The notes beneath the pieces were generated by a model. That model was given only the letters and a program-made list of their open reading frames with translations. It made no database searches and was not told the DNA's origin. A DNA stretch of 64,000 nucleotides, taken from the NCBI GenBank assembly GCA_013823135.1, contig PNLP01000014.1, positions 62,001 through 126,000 on the forward strand, read 5' to 3'. The DNA is from Planctomycetaceae bacterium (GTDB lineage Bacteria > Planctomycetota > Planctomycetia > Gemmatales > Gemmataceae). Positions 6,782 through 15,337 of the stretch are shown one piece after another. Both the position numbers and the translations under genes were made by a program. Every line of letters starts with the position of its first letter. Position 1 is the stretch's first letter.

Positions 6782-8791
6782 ATGTCGAAGCGATTGAGTA
6801 TGTCCATTCTCGGGGCCGCGTTGTTGGCCCTCGCGGCCGGCTCGTCGGCCTCTGCCGGATACTTCGGGTCTACCAAGTACTCAGCGAACGCGCCACCCGC
6901 CTGTTGCGATCAAACCCACTTCTCGGGTGCGGGCGGGACCGTGACGGAAACCGTCATGCGGCCCGTCACCAAGACCATCTACGTGGACGAGACCCGCACC
7001 ACGTACAAGACAGTCACCGAGACGGCCTACCGCCAGGTCAAGGAAACCGTCTGCAAGCCACACACCGAAACCGTGATGAAAGAGTGCCGCGAGAAGGTCA
7101 CTCGCCCGGTCTACGAGACCTGCAACAAGACCATTTGCGAAACGGTCTGCAAGCCGGTCTGCGAGACTGTCATGAAAGAGTGCAAGGAAACGGTCTGCGA
7201 GAAGGTGTGCGAAACGCACTACAAGGACTGTTCCACCACCACCTGCAAGCAAATCTGCGAGCCCTGCACAACGGTCCAGAGCTACCAGGTGTGCAAGCCG
7301 ATCTGCGAGACGCACATCAAGGACTGCACGCGGATCGTCTGCAAGCAGGTGTGCGAAACGCACTACAAGGACTGCAACCAGACAGTTTGCACCCCGGTCA
7401 CCGAGACCTGCTACAAGGACTGCGCCAAGACCGTCTGCAAGGATGTGACCGAGACCATCTGCAAGGAAGTCTGCAAGACCGTGTGCGAGCCTTGCACCAC
7501 CATGAAGACGGTGTGCAAGAAGATCCCAGTAGTCGAGTGCGAAACGGTCTGCGTGCCGGGCAAGCTCACCTGGCAGTGCGTGCCGGTCTACGAGTGCGTC
7601 GTTGACCCTTGCACCTGCACCACCGTGCAGAAGCAAACCGGCACCAAACGGCAACTGGTTCGCGAGCCGAGCCAGAACGTGACCCGCCAGGTGACCAAGA
7701 TGACATCGGTCGTCGAGCAGGTGCCCGTGACCACGACCGTGAAGAAGACGATCACCGAGAAAGTGCCCGTCACCGTGACCAAGAAGGTTCAGACGGTCGT
7801 GGTCGAGAAGGTGCCGTTCACCGTCACCAAGAACGTCCAGACCACAAAGGTCGTCAAGGTGCCGTACACCGTCTCGAAGGCTGTGCAAGAAGTGGTGACC
7901 GAGAAGGTTCCCACGACGGTCAAGCGTAACGCCCTCGGTGCTTACGCCGATGCTTCCTCCCTCGCTGGCGACGCCGCTGCACAGGCCGCCAAGGGTGCCA
8001 ACGTCGTTGGGGGTGGACCGGCCGCCCTCGGCAACCCGAACGCCCCAACCTACGACGCGGCCGCTCCTGGCCGGGTGTTCGTCGAGGGTCTCAAGGTGAA
8101 CAAGGCCGTGACCACCTACGTCTCGAAGACGGTTCCGGTCACCGAGGTTCGCAAGGTTCCTTACACCGTCACCAAGATGGTCCCGAAGGAAATCACCAAG
8201 ATGGTCCCGACCCAGGTGACCAAGATGGTGCCGACCCAGGTGTGCCGAACCGTGCCGGTCAAGACCTGCCGGATGGTGACTGAAGAAGTTGTGAAGATGG
8301 TCCCGACGCAAGTGACCACGATGCGCCCAGAGGTGGTCACAAAATGCGTCCCGCAGACGGTCAGCCGCCAGGTGCCTTGCACCACGACCGTGAAAGTTCC
8401 GAAGACGATCACAGAAATGGTGCCTTGTGTCGTGGCCAAGCCAGCCGGCCCTTGTGGCTCTTGCAACCAGGGTCCTTGTGGCCCAGGCAAGGGTTGCGAT
8501 TCGGGCAAGCCAGCCGCCGGCCCTTGTGGCCCGGCCAAGGCTTGTGACTCGGGCAAGCCGGCCGCTGGCCCTTGCGGCCCAGCCTGCGGGAATGCCTGCG
8601 ACAGTTGCGGTAAGTGCGACTGCACCCCGTTCGGTGGCCGCCTCCGCGACCTCCTGAACAACCCGTGCCGGCCGCACCCGATCCGCGACCTGTTCAGCAA
8701 GTTGTGCGCCGACCGGTTAGCCTGCTCGCCTTGCCAGGCTGCACCGTGTGCACCGGCTTGCCCAACCCCTTGTGCCACGCCTTGCAAGTAA
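6782..8791 (+). CDS. Secreted cysteine-rich YTV-repeat envelope protein
   Basis: A 669-aa protein with a signal peptide (MSKRLSMSILGAALLALAAG...SASA). It has a cysteine-rich half of repeated K-x-VCK/ICE-T-VCK and HYKDC-type units (residues about 65-280). Next comes a Thr/Val/Lys-rich region of repeated VP-x-TVTK-x-V units including the VPYTVTK (YTV) motif. A Gly/Pro/Cys tail (PCGPGKGCDSGKPAAG repeats) ends in a Cys-rich C-terminus. YTV proteins are a planctomycete-restricted family proposed to be cross-linked structural components of the cell envelope; that role is inference here. An AGGAGG lies 8 nt before ATG 6782. A strong terminator follows, so the gene is probably monocistronic. Confidence 0.88.
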   Translation: MSKRLSMSILGAALLALAAGSSASAGYFGSTKYSANAPPACCDQTHFSGAGGTVTETVMRPVTKTIYVDETRTTYKTVTETAYRQVKETVCKPHTETVMKECREKVTRPVYETCNKTICETVCKPVCETVMKECKETVCEKVCETHYKDCSTTTCKQICEPCTTVQSYQVCKPICETHIKDCTRIVCKQVCETHYKDCNQTVCTPVTETCYKDCAKTVCKDVTETICKEVCKTVCEPCTTMKTVCKKIPVVECETVCVPGKLTWQCVPVYECVVDPCTCTTVQKQTGTKRQLVREPSQNVTRQVTKMTSVVEQVPVTTTVKKTITEKVPVTVTKKVQTVVVEKVPFTVTKNVQTTKVVKVPYTVSKAVQEVVTEKVPTTVKRNALGAYADASSLAGDAAAQAAKGANVVGGGPAALGNPNAPTYDAAAPGRVFVEGLKVNKAVTTYVSKTVPVTEVRKVPYTVTKMVPKEITKMVPTQVTKMVPTQVCRTVPVKTCRMVTEEVVKMVPTQVTTMRPEVVTKCVPQTVSRQVPCTTTVKVPKTITEMVPCVVAKPAGPCGSCNQGPCGPGKGCDSGKPAAGPCGPAKACDSGKPAAGPCGPACGNACDSCGKCDCTPFGGRLRDLLNNPCRPHPIRDLFSKLCADRLACSPCQAAPCAPACPTPCATPCK

Positions 8792-8810
8792 GCTGGCATG
8801 ATGGTTGCTG

Positions 8811-8852
8811 AAACACGAAGCCCACGGACCTCTGTCCGTGGGTTTTGTGTTT
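8811..8852 (+). terminator. Rho-independent terminator of the YTV gene
   Basis: The stem CCCACGGA/TCCGTGGG, extended by AAACACGAAG/TTTTGTGTTT, has a 5-nt loop and a T-rich 3' side. It lies 20 nt after the stop codon. Confidence 0.85.
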
Positions 8853-8904
8853 GGATTCATGACGTCAGACGTCGTAGTCTGATGTCATCTCGGAGAAACC
8901 GTCC

Positions 8905-9786
8905 ATGAAGACCCTACTCCTCGCGTTTGTGTTGATTTCATCCGTTGCGATGGCCACAAATACTCCAGCACCAACTCACTCGCGGCGGTGCTGCAGCGTC
9001 ATACTGCCACCCAGCGACCACGCGCCGATCACCGCGCTGGCGACATCCACTTGTTGCGAAGTCGCCCTGGTTTCCGCAACGTCTGAACCTGCGCCCGCCC
9101 AACAGGCCAACAAGAACACCGACCCCGAAGCACTTCCTCCCGCCCCGAAGTCCGACCCCAAGTCTGTCCACATTGAAGCGCCCAATCTCAAGGGCGTCAT
9201 CATGGAGGTGCGACCGGACAAGACTCGGCGACTGCTGATTAGCACCGAGGTTTGCTTGCGAGAAGGAGCACTCGAAGTGCTGCTGTGCAAGAAGGGGACG
9301 AAGGAACACGAGGCCATCTTGCGAGTCGATGTGGACGCCCAGAAAATCCACGAACTGCTGCTGCTCGCCGGAGCCGAGGCTGGCAAACCCACACAGTTCG
9401 TCGATCCCAAAACGGAAATGCAAAGCTACAAGCCGGCGACGGGCACGAAGATCAACATGAGCGTCCACTACACAAAGGACGGGAAGACGTTCACACACCC
9501 GGTTCAAGACTGGGTCTGGGACAACAAGAAGAAGGCAAGCATTGCCCACCACTGGGTATTCGCGGGGAGCATCATCATCACTGACCCCGACAACGGGAAG
9601 AAGTTCTACGCCGCAAATAGTGGCGACATCATCAGTATCTCGAACTTCCCGTTCTCAATGCTGGAGATCCCATCCGAAATCACAAAGGACGACGCACAGC
9701 TTACTTTTGAAGCAAAGACAGACAAAATTCCGGCCATTGGATCGAAGGTCTGGCTCATTCTGGACCCCGCATCAGCCACAAAGTAA
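8905..9786 (+). CDS. Exported YdjY-domain protein
   Basis: A 293-aa protein with a hydrophobic leader (MKTLLLAFVLISSVAMA). A low-complexity Pro/Ala/Thr linker follows, then a domain of about 190 residues containing KGVIMEVRPDKTRRLLISTEVCLREGALEVLLC, GTKINMSVHY and HHWVFAGSI motifs seen in planctomycete YdjY proteins. Biochemical function is unknown; [NiFe]-type or redox roles should not be assumed. A short 12-bp inverted repeat (8859-8888) lies just upstream of the start. The next gene is more than 500 nt away. Confidence 0.75.
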   Translation: MKTLLLAFVLISSVAMATNTPAPTHSRRCCSVILPPSDHAPITALATSTCCEVALVSATSEPAPAQQANKNTDPEALPPAPKSDPKSVHIEAPNLKGVIMEVRPDKTRRLLISTEVCLREGALEVLLCKKGTKEHEAILRVDVDAQKIHELLLLAGAEAGKPTQFVDPKTEMQSYKPATGTKINMSVHYTKDGKTFTHPVQDWVWDNKKKASIAHHWVFAGSIIITDPDNGKKFYAANSGDIISISNFPFSMLEIPSEITKDDAQLTFEAKTDKIPAIGSKVWLILDPASATK

Positions 9787-10313
9787 GGCATTTTGCATAC
9801 AAAACGAACATCACATGCCTATTTTTTGATCGTTCATATTCCCTCGCCTCCAGAGGCTGGCCAAGGCAATATTCCTTGGAATTGCCATTTACCATTTCAG
9901 AATAAGGCTTTGCAACGAATCCACCACAGACGAGTCGCTTTCTCCTGGCGAATGGCACGCGTCGTGCTTTTACCTTAAATGGCGAGAGCCTAAGCCGGTC
10001 TGCTGACGAAGGGAGAGGTCGTCAGCAGGCCGGCTTTGCATTTTGACGACCACCTCATCTCAATCCCACTTCGCAATTTTCGTGCAATAAACTCAATTTT
10101 GGACTCGATCAATATTCCATCATACCTTATATTGACAGTCAGTTACCTGTCGACGATCTCTCGATCAGATCGATCATGAGAGGTTCACTGAGATTTTCGC
10201 ATGCTCTGCGGATTTCTGTCCATTTTTCACGCAGGGCTCACTACCTTCTCACGGCAGCCGGGTTAGATATGTGGGTGCCCGACGCCCATAGTTGAACAGC
10301 CCGCCTGATTATC
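9787..10313. other. 527-nt gene-free stretch with one hairpin
   Basis: It contains the stem AAGCCGGTCTGCTGAC/GTCAGCAGGCCGGCTT (9992-10036), nearly perfect and followed by a T-rich stretch, which may be a terminator. The stretch 10040-10310 is unusually AT-rich for this genome and may hold the promoter of the next gene. No convincing coding frame was seen. Confidence 0.6.
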
Positions 10314-11279
10314 ATGATGCCCACGACACACTTTTCCCAATACCTCCCTGCGGTTTGTGCCGGCCTTGGCCTGTTCCTGGCCGGAGGCGCGAACCTTCTG
10401 CTTCTCCGGCGTGGGCTGGGGGTGAAGGTTATTGCCACCGTGCTCGCACTTGGTGCCGCAACCGCTCTCGCTGCAAGCCTCGACTATCCGGGAATCGTTC
10501 CGGACATGCTCCGAATCGTCGCGGTGGGTCTGGTTCCCCTTCTGTTCATGGGAAGTCGTCGATTCGTGGTTGCGACTTCCACGTTTCTCCACACGGTTCA
10601 CAGCCCCGCAGTTCGGTACGGACTCGTGACCGTTGCGGGAATTGGTATCGCCATCGGTTCGGTGATCCTCTTCGATCGAGCGGACAAGAAGAGCACGGAA
10701 GATTCGATGGCCGAAATGCTGATATACGGCGAGGCGTCGCCTTCCGTTCCAGTTGATTCAACCCGAGCGCGGGCGGCCACCGACCGCGGGACGACCGTGG
10801 TTCTGAAGGAACCTTCGGTGATTCGCGAGGATGCCCGGATCGCGTCCGGCGAGGAGCGGTTCCTGGCGTCGGCTCACCTGACCGATCAGGTCATCCGGAA
10901 GGGGCAGGGCGGCGACCAATCGAACTGTCACGGCTGGGTGTTCGCGGATGGCAAGTTCCGCCTGTCGCCCGACGACGTGCAACTGATCCTGGATGACAAC
11001 GGTTATCGGGCGGTTTTCAAGCCACGGCCTGGGGATGTGATCGTTTACCGCACAAACGGGACGATCACACACAGCGGGGTCGTTCGCTATGTCACCGAGG
11101 GTCAGCCCGTCCTCGTTGAGGGTAAGTGGGGAGCGCTGGGGATCTTCCTGCACCCGGTTGACAAGTCTGCCTATGGGACCGACTACAGCTATTACCGGAG
11201 TTCACGCCCCGGCCACCTCCTTGCTGGCTTGCAGAAGACTACAACGCCGGGCGAAGCCTACTCCATGCAGGGCGAATAA
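10314..11279 (+). CDS. Membrane protein with a C-terminal NlpC/P60 or CHAP-like fold
   Basis: A 321-aa protein. The first 125 residues contain about four hydrophobic helices (QYLPAVCAGLGLFLAGGANLLLL, VIATVLALGAATALAA, MLRIVAVGLVPLLF, YGLVTVAGIGIAIGSVIL). The soluble C-terminal part contains QSNCHGWVFADG, RPGDVIVYR and THSGVVRYV, the Cys and His spacing seen in papain-like NlpC/P60 and CHAP hydrolases. A cell-wall or transglutaminase-like activity is possible but unproven. The alternative reading is a non-catalytic papain-fold domain. ATG 10314 or the adjacent ATG 10317 may be the start. Confidence 0.6.
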   Translation: MMPTTHFSQYLPAVCAGLGLFLAGGANLLLLRRGLGVKVIATVLALGAATALAASLDYPGIVPDMLRIVAVGLVPLLFMGSRRFVVATSTFLHTVHSPAVRYGLVTVAGIGIAIGSVILFDRADKKSTEDSMAEMLIYGEASPSVPVDSTRARAATDRGTTVVLKEPSVIREDARIASGEERFLASAHLTDQVIRKGQGGDQSNCHGWVFADGKFRLSPDDVQLILDDNGYRAVFKPRPGDVIVYRTNGTITHSGVVRYVTEGQPVLVEGKWGALGIFLHPVDKSAYGTDYSYYRSSRPGHLLAGLQKTTTPGEAYSMQGE

Positions 11280-11288
11280 TAAGCGGGA

Positions 11289-11308
11289 GCCGCCCCAAGC
11301 GGGGCGGC
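11289..11308. terminator. Possible bidirectional terminator between convergent genes
   Basis: The 8-bp stem GCCGCCCC/GGGGCGGC has an AAGC loop and lies between the stops of the membrane protein gene and trpB. Its downstream flank (CGCTAAAC) resembles the end of the GTTTAG repeat family. There is no clear T-tract. Confidence 0.5.
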
Positions 11309-11321
11309 CGCTAAACGTTTG

Positions 11322-12533
11322 TCACTTTGCCGTTAAACGCGCGACTTCGGCGCAATCCTTGTCGCCGCGACCGCTGAAACACACCACAACCACGTCGTCT
11401 TTCGATCGTTTCGCCGCAATCTTCATGGCTTCAACAACCGCGTGCGAGGTTTCCAACGCCGGGAGGATTCCCTCCAGGCGGCCGCACAGGTGGAACGCGT
11501 CGAGCGCCTCCTGGTCCGTGACCGAGCAGTAGCGCACGCGATTCACGTCGTGCCAGTACGAGTGCTCTGGCCCCACGCCTGGGTAGTCGAGGCCCGCCGA
11601 GATCGAATGCACGTCGGCCGTTTGCCCGTCGTCGTCCTGCAAAACGTAGCTGAAGCTGCCGTGCAACACGCCGGGTTTGCCGTTGTTCAGCGTGGCCGCG
11701 TGCTGACCCGGCTTCGCGTTCCGCCCGCCCGCTTCCACGCCGACCAGTTCCACGCTCTTGTCATCGACGAACGCATAGAACGCACCGGCCGCGTTGCTGC
11801 CGCCGCCGACGCACGCCACCACGACCTCGGGGAGCTTCCCCACCTGGGAGAGACACTGCTGTTTTGTTTCGATGCCGATGACGCTCTGGAAGTCGCGGAC
11901 CATCTCGGGGAAGGGGTGCGGGCCGACGACGCTGCCGATGATGTAGTGCGTGTCTTCGACGCTGCTCATCCACTCGCGCATCGCCTCGTTCGTGGCGTCT
12001 TTCAGCGTCTTGCTGCCGCTGTTCACGGGGAAGACTTCGGTGCCCATCGCCCGCATCCGGAAGACGTTCAACTCCTGCCGGCGAATGTCCTCGCTCCCCA
12101 TGTACACGCGGCACGACATGCCGAACAGCGCCGCGGCGGTCGCGGTGGCGACGCCGTGCATCCCCGCCCCGGTCTCGGCGATCACGCGCTTCTTGCCCAT
12201 CCGTTTGGTGAGCATCGCCTGCCCGAGGGCGTTGTTGATCTTGTGCGCGCCGGTGTGGTTCAGGTCTTCGCGCTTCAAGTAAATGCGAGCTCCACCGGCT
12301 TCCTTGGTGAGGCGTTCCGCGAAGTACAGCCGCGACGGCCGGCCGACATACTCGTTGAGCAACCGGTGGAACTCGGTCTGGAAGGCGGGGTCGAGTTTGG
12401 CCTCGCGATACGCCTTGTCGAGTTGTTCGAGCGCGAACATCAGCGTTTCGGGGACGAACCGACCGCCGTAGGGGCCGAACCGCCCGCGGAGATCGGGCAC
12501 GGCGGAGACGGGAGAAAGCGTATTGGTTGGCAT
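11322..12533 (-). CDS. trpB: Tryptophan synthase beta chain
   Basis: A 403-aa PLP enzyme that condenses indole and serine to tryptophan. It shows the family N-terminus ([14 protein letters not shown]), the Schiff-base lysine in [14 protein letters not shown], the phosphate-binding GGGSNAAG and the EHSYWHD region. Length is normal for TrpB1. No trpA is adjacent, so the gene is detached from a trp operon here. It is divergent from mutM across a 141-nt region occupied by an inverted repeat. Confidence 0.97.
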   Translation of the reverse strand: MPTNTLSPVSAVPDLRGRFGPYGGRFVPETLMFALEQLDKAYREAKLDPAFQTEFHRLLNEYVGRPSRLYFAERLTKEAGGARIYLKREDLNHTGAHKINNALGQAMLTKRMGKKRVIAETGAGMHGVATATAAALFGMSCRVYMGSEDIRRQELNVFRMRAMGTEVFPVNSGSKTLKDATNEAMREWMSSVEDTHYIIGSVVGPHPFPEMVRDFQSVIGIETKQQCLSQVGKLPEVVVACVGGGSNAAGAFYAFVDDKSVELVGVEAGGRNAKPGQHAATLNNGKPGVLHGSFSYVLQDDDGQTADVHSISAGLDYPGVGPEHSYWHDVNRVRYCSVTDQEALDAFHLCGRLEGILPALETSHAVVEAMKIAAKRSKDDVVVVCFSGRGDKDCAEVARLTAK

Positions 12534-12540
12534 GAATAGT

Positions 12541-12667
12541 TTACCGCAGAGAACACAGAGGACGCGGAGAAGGACAGTCAGTTAGATTGTAGTCGCCAGA
12601 TCGGGGTTCGCGCCGCCCGTGGGTTCGCCATAATCTGTCTGTCGTGTCTCCGCGTCCTCTGCGGTAA
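12541..12667. repeat. Imperfect inverted repeat abutting both start codons of a divergent gene pair
   Basis: The left arm 12541-12577 and right arm 12639-12667 share ACCGCAGA and GGACGCGGAGA blocks. The left arm has one extra 9-nt unit. Each arm ends exactly 7 nt from the neighbouring start codon (trpB at 12533, mutM at 12675), so the element occupies the promoter and leader space of both genes. Confidence 0.85.
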
Positions 12668-12674
12668 GTTCGCC

Positions 12675-13580
12675 ATGCCCGAGTTGCCGGAAGTGGAAAC
12701 CGTCGTTCGCGATCTGCGACCGCTGCTCACGGGGCGGTCGATTGTCGGCGTGCGAAACAGCAAGAAGAAGCTCCGTCGGCCTTGGAATGCAGCATGGAAT
12801 GCAAACGCGACCGGAACGACAATCACGGGCGTGCGGCGACGCGGGAAGTGGATACTGGTCGATCTTCTTCAAGACCACAGGGGTAAAACCCATGGCTCGC
12901 AAGAACCATGCTTACGTATCCATCTCGGCATGACCGGACAGTTCACCGTTGTGCCGGCCGCGACACCCGAGGAAGATCACGTTCACGTTGTGTTCGCGCT
13001 CGACAATAAAACCGAGTTGCGGTTGCGCGATCCCCGGCGATTCGGTTCTGCGGAATGGTTCGCGAGCCGGGCCGAACTCGAAACGGAAATGAACGCCGAA
13101 CTCGGCCCCGAGCCGTTCGGCATGGATGCGATAGCGTTTCTCACCGCCGTCACCGGCACAACCCGTAATCTGAAAGCGGTTCTCCTCGATCAGACAATCG
13201 TGGCGGGTGTCGGCAACATCTACGCGGATGAAGCACTGTTCCGGGCGAAGTTGCATCCGGGTCGAAAAGGGAAGTCACTCAAAGCCGAAGAATGCGATCG
13301 GTTGCGAGCCGCAATCGAGGCGGTACTGACGAAGGCCATCGCGTCGCGCGGCAGCACCATCCGCGATTATGTCGGCGGTTCGGGGTTACGCGGCGGCTTC
13401 CAGAACGAGTTCGCGGTGTATGGCCGCACGGGTGAAGCGTGCCCGACGTGTGGTAGCGCGATCAAGTGCGAGCGATTGGCCGGGCGCAGCAGTCATTATT
13501 GTCCAACGTGTCAACCGGTGAATCCACCACGTTTAGCCGCGACCCGAAGGGGAGCGCGCTCCCCTTCGGGTCGCGGCTAA
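12675..13580 (+). CDS. mutM: Formamidopyrimidine-DNA glycosylase
   Basis: A 301-aa base-excision repair enzyme for oxidised purines. It starts with the catalytic PELPEVE N-terminus (Pro2 nucleophile), contains HLGMTGQF, the helix-two-turns-helix with VAGVGNIYADEALF, and a C-terminal zinc finger (CPTCG...CPTC). The last 15 residues (LAATRRGARSPSGRG) and the stop codon are encoded entirely by a 48-bp perfect palindrome, so the natural C-terminus has been replaced or extended. It is slightly longer than usual (about 270-290 aa). Confidence 0.95.
   Translation: MPELPEVETVVRDLRPLLTGRSIVGVRNSKKKLRRPWNAAWNANATGTTITGVRRRGKWILVDLLQDHRGKTHGSQEPCLRIHLGMTGQFTVVPAATPEEDHVHVVFALDNKTELRLRDPRRFGSAEWFASRAELETEMNAELGPEPFGMDAIAFLTAVTGTTRNLKAVLLDQTIVAGVGNIYADEALFRAKLHPGRKGKSLKAEECDRLRAAIEAVLTKAIASRGSTIRDYVGGSGLRGGFQNEFAVYGRTGEACPTCGSAIKCERLAGRSSHYCPTCQPVNPPRLAATRRGARSPSGRG
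13533..13580. repeat. 48-bp perfect palindrome of the GTTTAG family, inside mutM 3' end
   Basis: Arms 13533-13556 and 13557-13580 are exact reverse complements without a loop, preceded by GT. The core is TTAGCCGCGACCCGAAGGGG. It supplies the mutM stop codon TAA (13578-13580). Confidence 0.97.
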
Positions 13581-13612
13581 GCTAAACGAATTTGCCCCCA
13601 CGATAACCTCCC

Positions 13613-15265
13613 ATGTCGTATCGCGCGTTCAAACGCCTGCTCGGTGAAACCAGTTTGGAGCGGAAGTGCCGCTGGCTCCTCGGGGCCGGCGTGTTGCTGC
13701 TCATGACCGGCAGTTTCTGGGTATATGCCCGGCAAACCGAAGACCTCGCCTACGAGCAACTCGAAACCACCGGGCGGGCGCTGCTGTCGCCGATCGTCGC
13801 GCGATTGCACGTTCGCGGGGAGCAACTGCAAGCCATCGACGACTTCCAGAAGCTCACCGAAGCACACTGGCCCGCCACGCTCAAGGGGTACAGCACGCGG
13901 CTCATCAAACCCGACACAAAAGACCCCGAATACCTGCCGACCAGCGACGACCTGACCGTCATGACCCGCATCCAGAACGACGGCAAGGATGAAGCCTCAC
14001 GGCAGGCTCCCAAGGAAAATGCCTTCTTCTATTATGGGGCGATTCGGGCCGGGCAGTCGTGCGTGAACTGTCACCGCGACCCCACGAAGGTCGGCGAGAA
14101 ACTGGCGATCGCCGGGTTGAAGCAAGACGATCTCATGGCCGTCGTGCGGATTCGCCTCTCGACCCAGTCCATCGAGGAAGGCTTCCACACCAACCGAGCG
14201 TTGCTCATCTCGTTCGCCATCGGCACATCGCTGCTCATCATCGCGGGAAGTTACCTCATCATCCGGTACGTGATCGTGAAGCCGGTGAAGCACCTCAAGG
14301 AAGTGTCGGAGGCAATCGCTGCCGGCGAGTTGAACATCCGCAGCGAGATCCAGACTGGCGACGAGTTCGAGGATCTGTCGCACGCCTTCAACCGGATGTT
14401 GCGAAACCTGACGAACATCCAGGACCGCAACAAGCGACTGATCTCCGACCTCGACCGCAAGGTCGATGAGCTCGCCCGCGTGAACATGGCGCTGTTCGAG
14501 AGTAACCGCCTCAAGAGCGAGTTCCTTTCGACCATGAGCCATGAATTGCGCACGCCGCTGAACAGCATCATCGGGTTCTCGGAAATCCTGCTCACGGCCG
14601 ATAACCTGAGCGACAAGCAGCACCGTTACTCCGGGAACATCATGACCAGCGGGCAACAACTGCTCGCGCTCATCAACGACATCCTCGATCTTGCCAAGCT
14701 CGAAGCCGGGAAGATGCGGTTGCACCTCGACACGGTGAACCCCGCATCGGCAGCCGAGTACGCGGCGGCCATGTTCCGCCCCCAGGCCGAGAAGAAGAAC
14801 ATCGACCTGAAGGTGATCGCCGATCCAAACTGCCCGACAGGCCGGCAGGATTCCGGGAAGCTCCACCAGATTCTGACGAACCTGCTCTCGAACGCGGTGA
14901 AGTTCACCCCCGAAGGCGGGCGGGTCACGCTCAAGGCCGCTTCGGACGGGAACGACTTCGTTTTCACGGTAACCGACACGGGCGTGGGGATTTCGCAAGA
15001 CGAACAAGACCTGATCTTCGAGAAGTTCCGGCAGGCGGCGAACCCGATGACCCGCGAGCAGGGCGGCACCGGTCTGGGGCTGAGCATCGTTCGCGAACTG
15101 GCAAAACTTCTTCGCGGCGACGTGACCCTGAACAGCGAACTGGGACGGGGCAGCAGTTTCACCGTGCGGATCGCGGCAAGACTCGCGGATGAACCTCTGG
15201 CGGAGTTTGAGCTGTCAGATGGGGCAGTGGTACCCGAACAGTCGAGCGAGCGCACAACCGTTTAG
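13613..15265 (+). CDS. Membrane sensor histidine kinase with c-heme motif (Tll0287/DUF3365-like sensor)
   Basis: A 550-aa protein. It has an N-terminal membrane helix (residues about 21-40), then a periplasmic DUF3365-like sensor with a c-type heme motif CVNCH (Cys150, Cys153, His154). A second helix lies near 196-220, followed by HAMP (about 222-275), HisKA with phosphoacceptor His310 in STMSHELRTPLN, and HATPase with N, G1 (DTGVGI) and G2 (GTGLGLSIV) boxes. It probably senses redox state or a heme ligand. No response regulator is adjacent. The stop codon TAG (15263-15265) lies within the inverted repeat that follows. Confidence 0.92.
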   Translation: MSYRAFKRLLGETSLERKCRWLLGAGVLLLMTGSFWVYARQTEDLAYEQLETTGRALLSPIVARLHVRGEQLQAIDDFQKLTEAHWPATLKGYSTRLIKPDTKDPEYLPTSDDLTVMTRIQNDGKDEASRQAPKENAFFYYGAIRAGQSCVNCHRDPTKVGEKLAIAGLKQDDLMAVVRIRLSTQSIEEGFHTNRALLISFAIGTSLLIIAGSYLIIRYVIVKPVKHLKEVSEAIAAGELNIRSEIQTGDEFEDLSHAFNRMLRNLTNIQDRNKRLISDLDRKVDELARVNMALFESNRLKSEFLSTMSHELRTPLNSIIGFSEILLTADNLSDKQHRYSGNIMTSGQQLLALINDILDLAKLEAGKMRLHLDTVNPASAAEYAAAMFRPQAEKKNIDLKVIADPNCPTGRQDSGKLHQILTNLLSNAVKFTPEGGRVTLKAASDGNDFVFTVTDTGVGISQDEQDLIFEKFRQAANPMTREQGGTGLGLSIVRELAKLLRGDVTLNSELGRGSSFTVRIAARLADEPLAEFELSDGAVVPEQSSERTTV

Positions 15266-15327
15266 CCGCGACCCGAAGGGGAGCGCTCGGAGGCGGTTGC
15301 ACGCTCCCCTTCGGGTCGCGGCTAAAC
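15260..15327. repeat. 26-bp GTTTAG-family hairpin overlapping the histidine kinase stop
   Basis: Arms 15260-15285 and 15302-15327 are exact reverse complements with a 16-nt loop. The left arm starts GTTTAG, and that TAG is the stop of the upstream kinase gene. Confidence 0.97.
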
Positions 15328-15337
15328 GAGGTCAACC

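Noticed and set aside
6881..8677. A 598-codon minus-strand frame rich in His/Asp/Leu repeats
   Set aside because: It is the antisense shadow of the repetitive YTV gene; its repeats are exact complements of the YTV repeats.
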